A stretch of 44,695 nucleotides of DNA from Candidatus Gastranaerophilales bacterium (GTDB lineage: Bacteria > Cyanobacteriota > Vampirovibrionia > Gastranaerophilales > JANQFW01): NCBI GenBank assembly GCA_028280605.1, contig JANQLL010000072.1, positions 1 through 44,695 of the forward strand. The letters are read 5' to 3'. Positions 1-8,783 of this stretch are shown piece after piece. Position numbers and translations under genes: made by a program. The first letter of the stretch is position 1. Each line of letters begins with the position of its first letter. The notes under the pieces were generated by a model that saw nothing but the letters and a program-made list of their open reading frames with translations, was not told where the DNA came from and searched no databases.

Positions 1-1
1 A

Positions 2-58
2 TGGAGCCTAAAGAAAATGACCCCTGTTCAATACAGAGATCATTTACTTGTTGCTTAG
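2..58 (+). pseudogene. C-terminal end of an IS3-family (IS150-type) transposase OrfB, cut by window edge
   Basis: Frame 2 reads to a TAG at 56-58 and encodes ...WSLKKMTPVQYRDHLLVA. The LK-x-M-[ST]-P-V-Q-Y-R motif is the characteristic C-terminus of IS3/IS150-group DDE transposases, just after the last catalytic region. The rest of the gene lies left of the window, so I cannot say whether the element is intact. It is followed 15-40 bases later by a sequence resembling the IS3 right terminal repeat, which supports the call. Confidence 0.75.
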
Positions 59-71
59 GTCTTTTTTTAAT

Positions 72-97
72 CTGTCCAGTTTTTGGGTCTCAGATCA
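72..97 (+). mobile_element. Right terminal inverted repeat of an IS3-family element
   Basis: The segment CTGTCCAGTTTTTGGG followed by a TCA end at 95-97 matches the general form of IS3-family right ends (TGTCCA...TTTTTGGG...TCA). It sits directly after the transposase C-terminus, as expected for these elements. The element boundary is therefore placed near 97, about 47 bases beyond the stop codon side of the symporter gene. The left repeat and target duplication are outside the window. Confidence 0.6.
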
Positions 98-143
98 ATC
101 CCTGGGGGGTGTTTTTTATTTTATAACTATATTTAAATTTTAA

Positions 144-1556
144 CTAAACATTTATTTGCTCAGGTTCTTCAGTTTTACTTACCTGTTTTATTTTTTGCTC
201 AATATGTTCATTATCAACTTTTAGCTTAAATTCCTCAAATTCTGATTCCAAGGTATTATCTTTATTGGCAGCAAATGATTTCATCCTATCGAAATTAAAG
301 CAGCCTTCCCATCTGGAAACTACAACGGTTGCTACGCAATTACCGATAAGGTTTACAGTAGTTCTACCCATATCTAATAATTGATCAATACCTAGTAAAA
401 CAGCCACACCAGCTATTGGAATATTGAAGCTCATTAATGTTGCTGTTAATACAACCAATGAAACTCTTGGTACTGCGGCAATACCTTTACTTGTTAGCAT
501 CAAAGCTAACATTATCATAATTTGCTGACCAACTGATAACTCTACACCTGATAAGTTTGCAACAAATATAGTAGCAAGAGATAAATACAAAGTACTACCA
601 TCAAGATTGAAAGTATAGCCTGTTGGCATTACAAAACTAACTATCCTTTTAGGAACACCAAATTTTTCCATTATTTCCATTGCTTTTGGCAATGCAGCCT
701 CGCTGCTTGCTGTTGAAAATGCGAGTACAGCCGGATCTTTTACTGCTTTTATTAAAGTTAAGAATGGTATTTTTACTATGGAACAGACCACAACTAATAC
801 TGAAATTACAAATATAGCTAAAGCTAAGTAAAGAACACCAATCAATTTTGCATATTCAGCGATAATGCCAATTCCATTCTGACCGATTGTTGTTGCAATA
901 GCAGCAAACACACCCATTGGAGCAAAGAACATTACATATTCTGTGAACTTAAACATTACTTCTGCTAAAGAATTAAGCGATTGAATAACAGGACGTCCCT
1001 TTTCTCCGACAGCTGATAAAGCCAAAGCAAAAAATACAGCAAATACAACAATCTGCAAAATATTTCCGTTTGCCATTGCTTCTACTACACTAGTAGGCAC
1101 CATTTCCACTAACATATGCATAAAATGCCCTATAATATCCGAGAAGGATTCAGGTGGAGCAAATGTATTCATTCCATGACCACCATGGTGCGCAGCATTT
1201 TCAGTTAGTTTGTTAAGGTCTTCCAGTCCTTGCTGGGATGCTTGCAATGTAAAACCTTTACCAATCTGAAAATAATTTGCGGTGACTAACCCTATTATCA
1301 AGGCTATTGTAGTTACTATTTCAAAATAAATGATTGTTTTTAATCCAATTTTTCCTAAACCTTTGGATGAGCCATGCCCTGCAATGCCTACAACAAGTGT
1401 TGCAAATAGCAATGGAGCAATGATCATTTTAATCATTTTTAAGAAGAGATCAGCTAATGGTTTTAATTGAACTGCAGTGTCCGGTACCAACCAGCCAAAT
1501 AATACGCCTAAAATAAGAGCTGCAAAAATAAATAATGTTAATTTTGATTTTCCCAT
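144..1556 (-). CDS. Dicarboxylate/amino acid:cation symporter (DAACS family)
   Basis: An inner-membrane secondary transporter of the GltP/DctA family, which moves C4-dicarboxylates, glutamate or aspartate with Na+ or H+. The 470-residue length is normal. Family signatures are clear: the serine-rich hairpin STASSEAALP at residues 281-290, PTGYTFNLDG at 311-320, and the substrate-binding stretch with LLDMGRTTVNLIGN plus a VSRWEG ending in the last quarter. A His-rich insert (AAHHGGHG, about 121-128) lies in an extramembrane loop and is unusual. The C-terminal tail of about 50 residues is charged and probably cytoplasmic. The gene is alone, with the IS3 end downstream and a 538-base AT-rich gap upstream. 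Substrate cannot be decided from sequence alone. Confidence 0.93.
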   Translation of the reverse strand: MGKSKLTLFIFAALILGVLFGWLVPDTAVQLKPLADLFLKMIKMIIAPLLFATLVVGIAGHGSSKGLGKIGLKTIIYFEIVTTIALIIGLVTANYFQIGKGFTLQASQQGLEDLNKLTENAAHHGGHGMNTFAPPESFSDIIGHFMHMLVEMVPTSVVEAMANGNILQIVVFAVFFALALSAVGEKGRPVIQSLNSLAEVMFKFTEYVMFFAPMGVFAAIATTIGQNGIGIIAEYAKLIGVLYLALAIFVISVLVVVCSIVKIPFLTLIKAVKDPAVLAFSTASSEAALPKAMEIMEKFGVPKRIVSFVMPTGYTFNLDGSTLYLSLATIFVANLSGVELSVGQQIMIMLALMLTSKGIAAVPRVSLVVLTATLMSFNIPIAGVAVLLGIDQLLDMGRTTVNLIGNCVATVVVSRWEGCFNFDRMKSFAANKDNTLESEFEEFKLKVDNEHIEQKIKQVSKTEEPEQINV

Positions 1557-2094
1557 TAAATTCCTACCCTTTTCTACTTTTCGTCATTATTAATAAATGA
1601 ACTGAACATTAATAATTGTCTAATTTTTATTTATCTTTAAGAAACTTTAACTGTTAACTTAAAATATTATGCTGCGCAACAATAAAGTATCTTAGATTTG
1701 ATATAGTTTATTCACCATTTAAATTTTTTGTACAATGTTTATCTTAAATAAGTTTAACCCATGGGGCTATATGCCAGTATAGAATGAGTTTACATAAATA
1801 TTTTTATTTATCTGTAAAATTAATAATCTTTTTTATTAAAAACAATATTAATTGCTTTGTAAAGTAATTAGGGAGTAAATCTTTACTTAGTTTGCTTGTT
1901 TTTTTTTAAAATTTAAAATCAGTTTGAAGTATAATTGAAATAATTCTTGTATTTTTTTGTATTAAAATTTTTACAATTTAGCTATTGTTATTTAATTTAA
2001 CATTAATCACTTTACATATAAGTATGTTTTGCGTATTTTTGTTATGAGGTAAATAAATATGTTTTAAAGCTTTTTTAGTGGAGATAAAAATATA
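1557..2094. other. Divergent AT-rich intergenic region, promoters of the symporter and activase genes
   Basis: No convincing gene on either strand. On the plus strand a sigma-70-like promoter is visible: TTTACA at 2011-2016, 17 bases, then TATTTT at 2034-2039, about 55 bases before the activase start. A small inverted pair AGTAAA/TTTACT at about 1876-1889, followed by a T-run near 1900, may be a weak terminator but no upstream gene needs it. Confidence 0.4.
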
Positions 2095-3102
2095 ATGTCA
2101 AAAAAAGCATTCTTGGGTATAGATGTTGGCTCGGTTACAACAAAACTGGCATTAGTTGATGAACAAGGGAATTATATACAAAGTACAATGCTAAGAACAG
2201 CTGGTAAGCCTGTTATAGCTGTACAAAAAGGTATGATTAGTCTTTTAGAAAAACTAGATGATAAATATGAGGTTTTAGGCGTTGGTACTACCGGAAGTGG
2301 TAGAAATCTAGCTGGAGCATTAGTAGGAGCTGATGTTATAAAAAATGAAATAACAGCTCATGCTGTTGCAGCTAGTATTAATGTACCTGGTGTTCAAACT
2401 ATTTTAGAGATAGGCGGACAGGACAGCAAAATTATATTATTAAGAGATGGAATAGTAACTGATTTTGCAATGAATACAGTATGTGCAGCTGGTACCGGTA
2501 GTTTTCTCGACCAACAAGCAAGCAGATTAAACGTTCCAATTAATGAATTTGGTCCAACTGCACTTGATTCAAAATCACCTGCAAGAATAGCAGGCAGATG
2601 TGGCGTTTTTGCAGAAAGTGATTTAATTCATAAACAACAGCTTGGCTATCCGATTCCTGACTTACTATTTGGACTATGTCAAGCATTAGTCAGAAATTAT
2701 CTTAGTAACCTTGCATTGGGTAAAGAAATTTTGGGGCCTGTTGTATTTCAAGGTGGTGTAGCAACTAACATAGGTATGGTTAAAGCTTTTGAAGAGGCTT
2801 TAGGTCTTGAAGTTATAGTTCCTGAAAATCATCAAACAATGGGTGCAATAGGTGCAGGGTTACTTTCAATGGAAAATTATGAGTTTACAAACACCCCAAC
2901 CAAATTTAAAGGCTGGGAGGTTAGCGAATTTAGCTTTAATTCTTTAACACACGAATGTAATGATTGCTCAAACTCCTGTGAAGTTATTACAATTCTGCAA
3001 GGAGAGCCGGAAATCCCTAATCCCAAAACTCCTAAAGAAGTTAAAGGAAATATTATTGCAAGATGGGGAGGTTCCTGCGGAAAATGGGATGTAACCAGTT
3101 AG
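2095..3102 (+). CDS. 2-hydroxyacyl-CoA dehydratase-type activase (BadF/BcrA ATPase family)
   Basis: An ATP-dependent electron-transferring activator of the HgdC/BcrA/BadF family (ASKHA fold), which normally injects a low-potential electron into a 2-hydroxyacyl-CoA dehydratase or benzoyl-CoA-type reductase. The nucleotide-binding phosphate loop is GIDVGSVTTK near the N-terminus, with GTTGSGR and GGQDSK motifs following. The two cysteines that bridge the [4Fe-4S] cluster of the dimer are present in CAAGTGSF and GRCGVF. A C-terminal extension has ECNDCSNSCEV and GGSCGKW, like the linker region of longer members. No dehydratase subunits are adjacent, so the partner is unknown. An SD-like GGAG lies about 11 bases before the ATG. 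This is an oxygen-sensitive enzyme type and signals an anaerobe. Confidence 0.85.
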   Translation: MSKKAFLGIDVGSVTTKLALVDEQGNYIQSTMLRTAGKPVIAVQKGMISLLEKLDDKYEVLGVGTTGSGRNLAGALVGADVIKNEITAHAVAASINVPGVQTILEIGGQDSKIILLRDGIVTDFAMNTVCAAGTGSFLDQQASRLNVPINEFGPTALDSKSPARIAGRCGVFAESDLIHKQQLGYPIPDLLFGLCQALVRNYLSNLALGKEILGPVVFQGGVATNIGMVKAFEEALGLEVIVPENHQTMGAIGAGLLSMENYEFTNTPTKFKGWEVSEFSFNSLTHECNDCSNSCEVITILQGEPEIPNPKTPKEVKGNIIARWGGSCGKWDVTS

Positions 3103-3164
3103 AGAATTGATTAGTATAATGGTTCTTGTTTTACTTTAATAAATTATGAAAGTTAGAATTAATA

Positions 3165-4172
3165 ATGATATTTCCAACGCTAAATATAAATGAATCTCTA
3201 AAAGCTATTAAGCCTATTATACAAGGTGGTATGGCTATTCGAGTAAGCACTGCAAAACTTGCTGCAGCTGTGGCAAATTGTGGCGGAGTAGGTGTTATTG
3301 CTGCGTCAGGTTTAACTAAAGACGAGCTAATAGCACAAATAAAACAAGCAAGAGAGCTAATGCAGAATAACGATGGGCTACTTGCTATAAATATAATGTT
3401 TGCAGCTAGAGATTTTAAAGATCTTGTACACACTGCTATGAATGAAGGTATTGATCTGGTTATCTTTGGAGCGGGATTCTCCAGAGATATATTTAGTGTT
3501 GGACAGGAATATAATATTCCTATTATACCCATTGTTAGTTCTACCAAACTTGCTGTTATCGCTAAAAAGCTTGGAGCTAGTGGAATTATTGTTGAAAGTG
3601 GTGAAGCTGGTGGACATTTAGGTACTAGCAAAATTATTAGAGACTTAATTCCAGAAATAAAAAATGCTCTTGCAGCTACAGAAGGATATTTTAAGAAAAA
3701 TATTCCTATTATAGCAGCTGGTGGTATAACATCAGGTAAAGATATTATTGAAATGCTTAAACTTGGTTGCAATGGTGTCCAAATGGCAACCAGATTTGTT
3801 TTAAGCAAAGAATGTGAAGTAGCTGAAGAATTTAAAAAATTATATATTAAATCAAAATCTAAAGATTTAGTTTTAATAGAAAGTCCAGTTGGACTTACCG
3901 CTAGGGCTATTAAAACCAAGTTTGTAGAAAAATTTTTAAATGGTGAACCTGTAGCTTCCAAATATTGTAAAAGTTGCCTAAAAAAATGCAGTAGATCATT
4001 CTGTATTATGAATGCTCTACATCAAGCACAAAAAGGTAATCTCGATGAAGGCTTATTCTTTTCCGGTGGCAATATAGAAAAATACAATGAAATTCTTTCT
4101 GTAGAAGAAATTTTTAACAAGCTGGAAGAAGAAGCTAAAGAAGCACTAACAGTTGAACACGCATTAAAATAA
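3165..4172 (+). CDS. FMN-dependent nitronate monooxygenase / enoyl-ACP reductase II-like protein
   Basis: A TIM-barrel flavoprotein of the 2-nitropropane dioxygenase family. Visible marks are PIIQGGMA near residue 17, GGVGVIAASG, the FMN/phosphate region with ESGEAGGHLG, AAGGI and GCNGVQMATRF. The C-terminus carries a cysteine group (YCKSCLKKCSRSFC) found in clostridial-type members, possibly metal or Fe-S binding. It follows the activase by 62 bases on the same strand, so co-transcription is likely. No strong ribosome binding site precedes the ATG. The same fold includes FabK enoyl-ACP reductases; the C-terminal cysteines favour the nitronate monooxygenase-like group. The real substrate is unknown. 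Confidence 0.8.
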   Translation: MIFPTLNINESLKAIKPIIQGGMAIRVSTAKLAAAVANCGGVGVIAASGLTKDELIAQIKQARELMQNNDGLLAINIMFAARDFKDLVHTAMNEGIDLVIFGAGFSRDIFSVGQEYNIPIIPIVSSTKLAVIAKKLGASGIIVESGEAGGHLGTSKIIRDLIPEIKNALAATEGYFKKNIPIIAAGGITSGKDIIEMLKLGCNGVQMATRFVLSKECEVAEEFKKLYIKSKSKDLVLIESPVGLTARAIKTKFVEKFLNGEPVASKYCKSCLKKCSRSFCIMNALHQAQKGNLDEGLFFSGGNIEKYNEILSVEEIFNKLEEEAKEALTVEHALK

Positions 4173-4180
4173 GATAATTT

Positions 4181-4239
4181 AAATATTAAAACAAAGAGGC
4201 TGCCCTTGAGTATTGGACAGCCTCTTTGTTTTAATATTT
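4181..4239. terminator. Bidirectional intrinsic terminator between convergent genes
   Basis: Perfect 22-base inverted repeat: arms 4181-4202 and 4218-4239 with a 15-base loop. The stem core GAGGCTG/CAGCCTC is flanked by A-rich and T-rich runs on both sides, so it can stop transcription from the nitronate monooxygenase gene and from kaiC. Confidence 0.93.
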
Positions 4240-4245
4240 AATATT

Positions 4246-5787
4246 TCAATTATCCAGAATATTAGAAACTTCTTTAGACACCCCTCTTTCGTTGACTACA
4301 ACGTCATACATGTATTCAACTGGGTGTCCGCTAAGTATACCCTGGATATTTTTGAACGGTTTCTTAATATGTATACCTTTGTCATCTATTGAAAACTCTC
4401 TTATTTCTCTGTCGTGGAATGATCCACGCATTTTTAATATCGTAATACCACGTTTTACACAACCTCTATATTCAAGATACCTTAAAAGAATTATAGAATC
4501 GGTAATAGTAGAAATATGAGCACTTGTTATAGTTCCTGCACCCATGATAGTGGGCGCACTGATGGTTATCAATGCACTAATTTGTTTTTCTTTAATAAAA
4601 GAAGTAAGTCCTATTACAAACTCTGTAATACTTGTAGGTGATGACATTCTCTCAAGTGCAGATAAACTGTCTATGGCTATTCTATCCGGCTTAAAATTCT
4701 CAATATGAGTTTTAATTTCAATAAGATGTTCTTCAAGATTTAAGACTTCCGGGTATAACGCAATTATTCTTAGCTTATTGGTTTTTTCCATCTCGTTTAA
4801 ATCAATATTCCACCCGCTGGCATTTCTCACAATTTGTTCTTTACTTTCTTCAAAAGCAAATAATAAGCTTTTTTCATTTGCTTCTACACCACCTTTTAAA
4901 AATTCTGTTACCAGAAGTGTTTTACCTGTTCCGGTGGCTCCAGATATTAAAACGATTGACCCACTTAAAAAGCCGCCATTACACATTCTGTCAAGTTTTT
5001 TATCACCTGATGTAATACGCTTTGCGGATACCGGCTGATTCATTTTTAGTGTAGTCAGAGAAGTCCCTACTATACCCTTTCTTGGAAGAATCGTAAAAGG
5101 ATATTCACCTTTTTGATGAAAAGCTCCTCGATATTTTAATATTTCAACAGTTCTACGCCTTTTTTCCTCGATAATATTGTTTCTTAAAATAATTACATTA
5201 TCAGAAACAAATTCTTCAATCCCGTATCTTGAAATTTCACCGTATTCACTTATTCTTTCTGCGGTCATAACTACTGTTACATTAAGTTGTTTTAATCTGT
5301 TTACCAGTATAATTAGTTCTCGTCTGATAATCCTGTCATTTTGAAATTGGTATAGAAGCGATCCTAGTGAGTCTATCGCCACTCTAGTGGCATTAACCTT
5401 TTTAATAGCATTTTCAATGCGTGTCAATAGTGCTATTAAACTGTATTCACCTGTTGGCTGGGGCTCATGAGACACGGAAGCATCAACAAAAATAAACTTT
5501 CCTTCTTCTTCCCATTTTCTTATATCCCAGTTAAAAGACCTCATATTTTCTACTATGTTTTCCGGTGGTTCTTCAAAAGTTACGAATACTGCATTTTCGT
5601 TATCGCAAGTAATCCCGTTAGCCAAAAATTGCATTGCAAAAATAGTTTTTCCGCAACCGGATGTACCTGCAATTAACGTATTTCTATGGTATGGGATTCC
5701 CCCTCGTGATATTTGATCAAAACCTTCTATATGCGTTTTTACCTTTTTAACTTCGTTTTCGGCTGCGCTAAAATAAGTTTTTTCCAT
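4246..5787 (-). CDS. kaiC: Circadian clock-type protein KaiC, two RecA-like domains
   Basis: A double-domain ATPase/autokinase of the KaiC family; 513 residues against 519 in Synechococcus. CI has Walker A GTSGCGKT (41-48) and catalytic Glu pair E72-E73; CII has Walker A GATGTGKT (283-290) and E313-E314. The CII phosphorylation loop reads T421-S-A-H-I-S426-T427, aligning with T426, S431 and T432 of cyanobacterial KaiC, so both phospho-acceptors are kept. The C-terminal tail after SGHP (about 487-490) is divergent from the A-loop/KaiA-binding tail of cyanobacteria, consistent with no kaiA nearby. It lies 20 bases after kaiB with a good SD (AGAGG, 8 bases from ATG), and ends at a strong terminator. 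Function as a true oscillator or as a simpler hourglass is inference. Confidence 0.95.
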   Translation of the reverse strand: MEKTYFSAAENEVKKVKTHIEGFDQISRGGIPYHRNTLIAGTSGCGKTIFAMQFLANGITCDNENAVFVTFEEPPENIVENMRSFNWDIRKWEEEGKFIFVDASVSHEPQPTGEYSLIALLTRIENAIKKVNATRVAIDSLGSLLYQFQNDRIIRRELIILVNRLKQLNVTVVMTAERISEYGEISRYGIEEFVSDNVIILRNNIIEEKRRRTVEILKYRGAFHQKGEYPFTILPRKGIVGTSLTTLKMNQPVSAKRITSGDKKLDRMCNGGFLSGSIVLISGATGTGKTLLVTEFLKGGVEANEKSLLFAFEESKEQIVRNASGWNIDLNEMEKTNKLRIIALYPEVLNLEEHLIEIKTHIENFKPDRIAIDSLSALERMSSPTSITEFVIGLTSFIKEKQISALITISAPTIMGAGTITSAHISTITDSIILLRYLEYRGCVKRGITILKMRGSFHDREIREFSIDDKGIHIKKPFKNIQGILSGHPVEYMYDVVVNERGVSKEVSNILDN

Positions 5788-5807
5788 AGTTAACCTCTTT
5801 TTACAAG

Positions 5808-6083
5808 TTATTCAATAAGATCTAAAGCCGCCAGAACCTTATCCTTATCTTTTAAGTTGCCTATTATCCTTCTCTCGGGTGCAGGCAATTCCCTAATGAG
5901 AGTTGGAACTGCTATTAGTCTTTCTTCTTCGGCCTCTTCAGGATTTTCTTTAATGTCTATGACCTTTAAGTCATAATCATCATGAAGTTTTTCTTCACAT
6001 ATGTTTCTCAAGTTTTTTATTGTATTTTTACAATCATCAGATTGCCCGTATATAAAAAGCTTAAATAAGTATTTTTTATTCAT
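5808..6083 (-). CDS. kaiB: Circadian clock-type protein KaiB
   Basis: A 91-residue thioredoxin-like KaiB, slightly shorter than cyanobacterial KaiB (about 102). Visible family features are the N-terminal strand FKLFIYG, the middle LKVIDIKENPEEAEE, the conserved VPTLIRELP with its cis-proline region, and the C-terminal RRIIGNLKDKDKVL. In cyanobacteria KaiB changes fold and binds the CI ring of phosphorylated KaiC to drive dephosphorylation and switch kinase partners. It is translated just before kaiC (20-base gap), so the pair is an operon. A 195-base gap separates it from the upstream kinase, leaving room for its own promoter; the best SD candidate (AGGA) is rather far from the ATG. Confidence 0.95.
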   Translation of the reverse strand: MNKKYLFKLFIYGQSDDCKNTIKNLRNICEEKLHDDYDLKVIDIKENPEEAEEERLIAVPTLIRELPAPERRIIGNLKDKDKVLAALDLIE

Positions 6084-6278
6084 AATTTTTTAATTTTTTC
6101 CTATATATATTTTGTAGTATTGTATATCGAGTTCTGGTGGTTCTAGATAAATTTAAAGTATAATATAGCTTATAACTATTATCATTTGATATTTTAAGGT
6201 GTTTTAAGGTTAAATATATTCCCCAAAAGGCTTTTAATAAATTAAAAATAGATAATTTAAATTTATTTTAAAATATAT

Positions 6279-8618
6279 TTATAGATTCAAAGGAATAGTA
6301 AAAATAAAGTCAGTACCTTTGTCTTCTTCTGTTTCAAACCATATTTTACCGTTGTGAGCTTCAATAATTTGTTTGGAAAGATATAATCCTAGCCCTGTAC
6401 CAATTTGACCTTTACGGGTAGGATATTTACTAAAAATACTTGCCTTGTTTTCCTCAGCTATGCCTTTTCCATTATCTTTTACGGAAAAACTTATCTCATT
6501 ATCCAATTTTTTAGCTTCAATATCTATATTGGTACTACTGGAATTATGCTTTATCGCATTACTTATCAAGTTGGTAAAAACTCGTGCGATTTGATTTTTA
6601 TCCAAGCCAAGCGCGGGAATTGACTCATCGCAGTTTATGCTGATTACTGTTTTCTTTTCTTTTGCAAGGTGGTGTACTGAGCGAATAGAAGCATCTATTA
6701 CATCCTTAACATCGCACACACTAATATTTAAATAAATTTGACCGGATTCATAGTGATAAACCATAAGTATATTATTCACAATATTAAGTAAATCTTCGTT
6801 TGTGTAATAAATATCTTGCAAAAAGTCAACAAAATTACCCAAAGATGTTTCCGGCTTTTTGGAGATTATATACTCCAGTGCTTTTTGCTCGCCAATTATA
6901 GGACTTCTCAAGTCATGGGTTAGTGTTGCAAGAAAAGTTTTCTTTGTATATTCAATTTCTTTTTTTTGAGCCATTTGACTATAAATCAAAGTGATTGTTT
7001 CAGCGAGAAGCCTATAGCTTTCAATATCAGAGGAATGCCAAATCCTTGGACAAGAAGAACATATAAGATTAATCGCAAACTTATTCTTTTTTTCAGGGTC
7101 ATCAGGAAAGCAATCAGGGCATATACAGGCATTATAATGAGCAAGAAAAGCCTGAATATTATTTTTTGCCAAAAATTCCTTAAAATTTTCATTATTTATA
7201 TCTGTTTCAATATTATTAACCACCCATATCATTTTTTTACTGTTATAAACTAATTCCATTGTATTAGTTGAGTCAAGAATCTGCTCTCCTAAAAGCCTTA
7301 AAAAAGTATGATTTTTTAAAGCTTCAAGATTTACAATAATATTTTTATCTCTATCAAGGTGCAAGTGCAAAGCTCTTTCTACATCAAACAACTCCAGAGA
7401 CGGCTCTAAAAATGAGCTAAATATTTTGTCATGGTGATCATTTTCTTTTAGCTTAAACACCAACTCTTTTGTCGTTTTTTCAACCTGGAGTGACCTTGTT
7501 AGCTGTTCATTAGTATCAAAAAGATTTATACAAACAGCCAGCTGATTGGCAATAGGTATTAAAAACTCATACAACTCTTTTCTAATGGAATAAGTCCCTC
7601 TGATGCTTGCAAGAAAAATAGTAGCCATTGGCTCTTCGTTATATAAAATAGGAAAAAAGACAACAGACCTCACCTCAAGATCCTGAAGACTATTCCTTAT
7701 CTCTTCTGGAATATCTGCTTTGTTAACATCATCTATAATTATTGACTCATAGTTTAAGAAAAGTTTATCCCACACAAAGTCATTAAGCTCTTTTTTATTT
7801 AAAAATTTACCCTTAAATGAAGGTATATCTTCGCTTAGTCTGTATTCTCCCAATGTATCTGAAAAAGTCATCAAAGTTTTGTCAAAAAGCCTAATGGCTA
7901 CAATGTCAATATCAAAAATCTTAGCTATTTCTTCTGATATGCTATTTAAAGCATAAGTAAGATTTTTACAGCTAAGAGTTTTATTAGTTATATTTTTAAG
8001 AATACTTTCTCTTTCAAACAAAGCTTCACAAGTTGTAAGCAGCTTGGCATTTTTAATCATCAAAAATATTTCATTAGATAAACTACTTAACAGTTCCGCC
8101 AAAGGCGGATGAAGATGCCTGTACGATTTGCCTGCAAATGCAATAAGACCCCATACTTCTTTTTTACCTCTTAGCGGAAAAAAAGCTACAAAATTTATCT
8201 CATGTTTACTGCAACTGTTTTTAAATTGCTCAGAAAACTTGCTGTTATTTATATCCTCAACTACTAAACTTGGCTTATTTTTAAAAATAGTATCGGTTAA
8301 CAGTTTAAAATCATCCTCATCCATGTTTATAAGCTTATCTCCATTAGTTGACGAAAAATTTTGATACTCACTTTTGATTCTTACTTTACCTTCAAGCCTT
8401 GGAAAAAGCTCAATAAAAATAACATTCTCAAAGCCAAACTCAGCAGACACCTCCTTAGATAATATTTGTACAACATCATTTAAGTTATAATTTTCAGAAA
8501 ATTTCTCATTTATCCTTTTGATCAGAGCTGCTTTTCTCTTTACTAGTGCAGCTTCTGTTAAAAGCTTTCTGTACAAATTAGGATAACATTTTTTTCTATA
8601 TAAGTATGATTTAACCAT
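6279..8618 (-). CDS. Multi-GAF sensor histidine kinase next to kaiBC
   Basis: A 779-residue soluble kinase with no membrane segments seen. It has three GAF-like regions (about 36-200, 205-365 and 370-545), then HisKA with LTHDLRSP (phospho-acceptor H568) and HATPase_c with N box NLISNAIKHN, G1 DNGKGI and G2 GTGLGLYLSK near the C-terminus. The third GAF region holds a cysteine cluster C498-x-C500-x2-C503...C520-x2-C523. It has no KaiB-like domain, so it is not SasA by architecture; the GAF plus HisKA layout recalls CikA. No response regulator is adjacent. It reads toward kaiB and kaiC, suggesting clock input or output, but this is inferred from position. The SD before the ATG is weak. Confidence 0.88.
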   Translation of the reverse strand: MVKSYLYRKKCYPNLYRKLLTEAALVKRKAALIKRINEKFSENYNLNDVVQILSKEVSAEFGFENVIFIELFPRLEGKVRIKSEYQNFSSTNGDKLINMDEDDFKLLTDTIFKNKPSLVVEDINNSKFSEQFKNSCSKHEINFVAFFPLRGKKEVWGLIAFAGKSYRHLHPPLAELLSSLSNEIFLMIKNAKLLTTCEALFERESILKNITNKTLSCKNLTYALNSISEEIAKIFDIDIVAIRLFDKTLMTFSDTLGEYRLSEDIPSFKGKFLNKKELNDFVWDKLFLNYESIIIDDVNKADIPEEIRNSLQDLEVRSVVFFPILYNEEPMATIFLASIRGTYSIRKELYEFLIPIANQLAVCINLFDTNEQLTRSLQVEKTTKELVFKLKENDHHDKIFSSFLEPSLELFDVERALHLHLDRDKNIIVNLEALKNHTFLRLLGEQILDSTNTMELVYNSKKMIWVVNNIETDINNENFKEFLAKNNIQAFLAHYNACICPDCFPDDPEKKNKFAINLICSSCPRIWHSSDIESYRLLAETITLIYSQMAQKKEIEYTKKTFLATLTHDLRSPIIGEQKALEYIISKKPETSLGNFVDFLQDIYYTNEDLLNIVNNILMVYHYESGQIYLNISVCDVKDVIDASIRSVHHLAKEKKTVISINCDESIPALGLDKNQIARVFTNLISNAIKHNSSSTNIDIEAKKLDNEISFSVKDNGKGIAEENKASIFSKYPTRKGQIGTGLGLYLSKQIIEAHNGKIWFETEEDKGTDFIFTIPLNL

Positions 8619-8710
8619 TTCAAGCCACTTTACTTTAGGTCCACATGAACAAAACTATTTAAACAAAATATTTTTAATAAATATATTGGCAAAAAGGGCA
8701 TAATATAAAA

Positions 8711-8760
8711 TAAATAAAAAAGAAACCGGTTTATCACAAAGTTTCGGTTCCTTTTTATTT
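8711..8760 (-). terminator. Intrinsic terminator after the four-winged-helix regulator
   Basis: Imperfect hairpin: arms about 8711-8728 and 8745-8760, core AGAAACCG/CGGTTCCT with one mismatch, 16-base loop. On the minus strand the stem is followed by a T-rich run, so it ends the regulator transcript and insulates the kinase-kaiBC cluster. Confidence 0.75.
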
Positions 8761-8783
8761 ATTTTATATTATTAATGTTTAAT

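Noticed and set aside
3131..3961. Minus-strand open frame of 276 codons over the nitronate monooxygenase-like gene
   Set aside because: Antisense to a gene with clear flavoprotein motifs; its Ser/Ile/Ala-rich translation is a typical shadow of sense codons.
6279..8618. Kinase as SasA
   Set aside because: SasA has an N-terminal KaiB-like domain; this protein has GAF-like domains instead.
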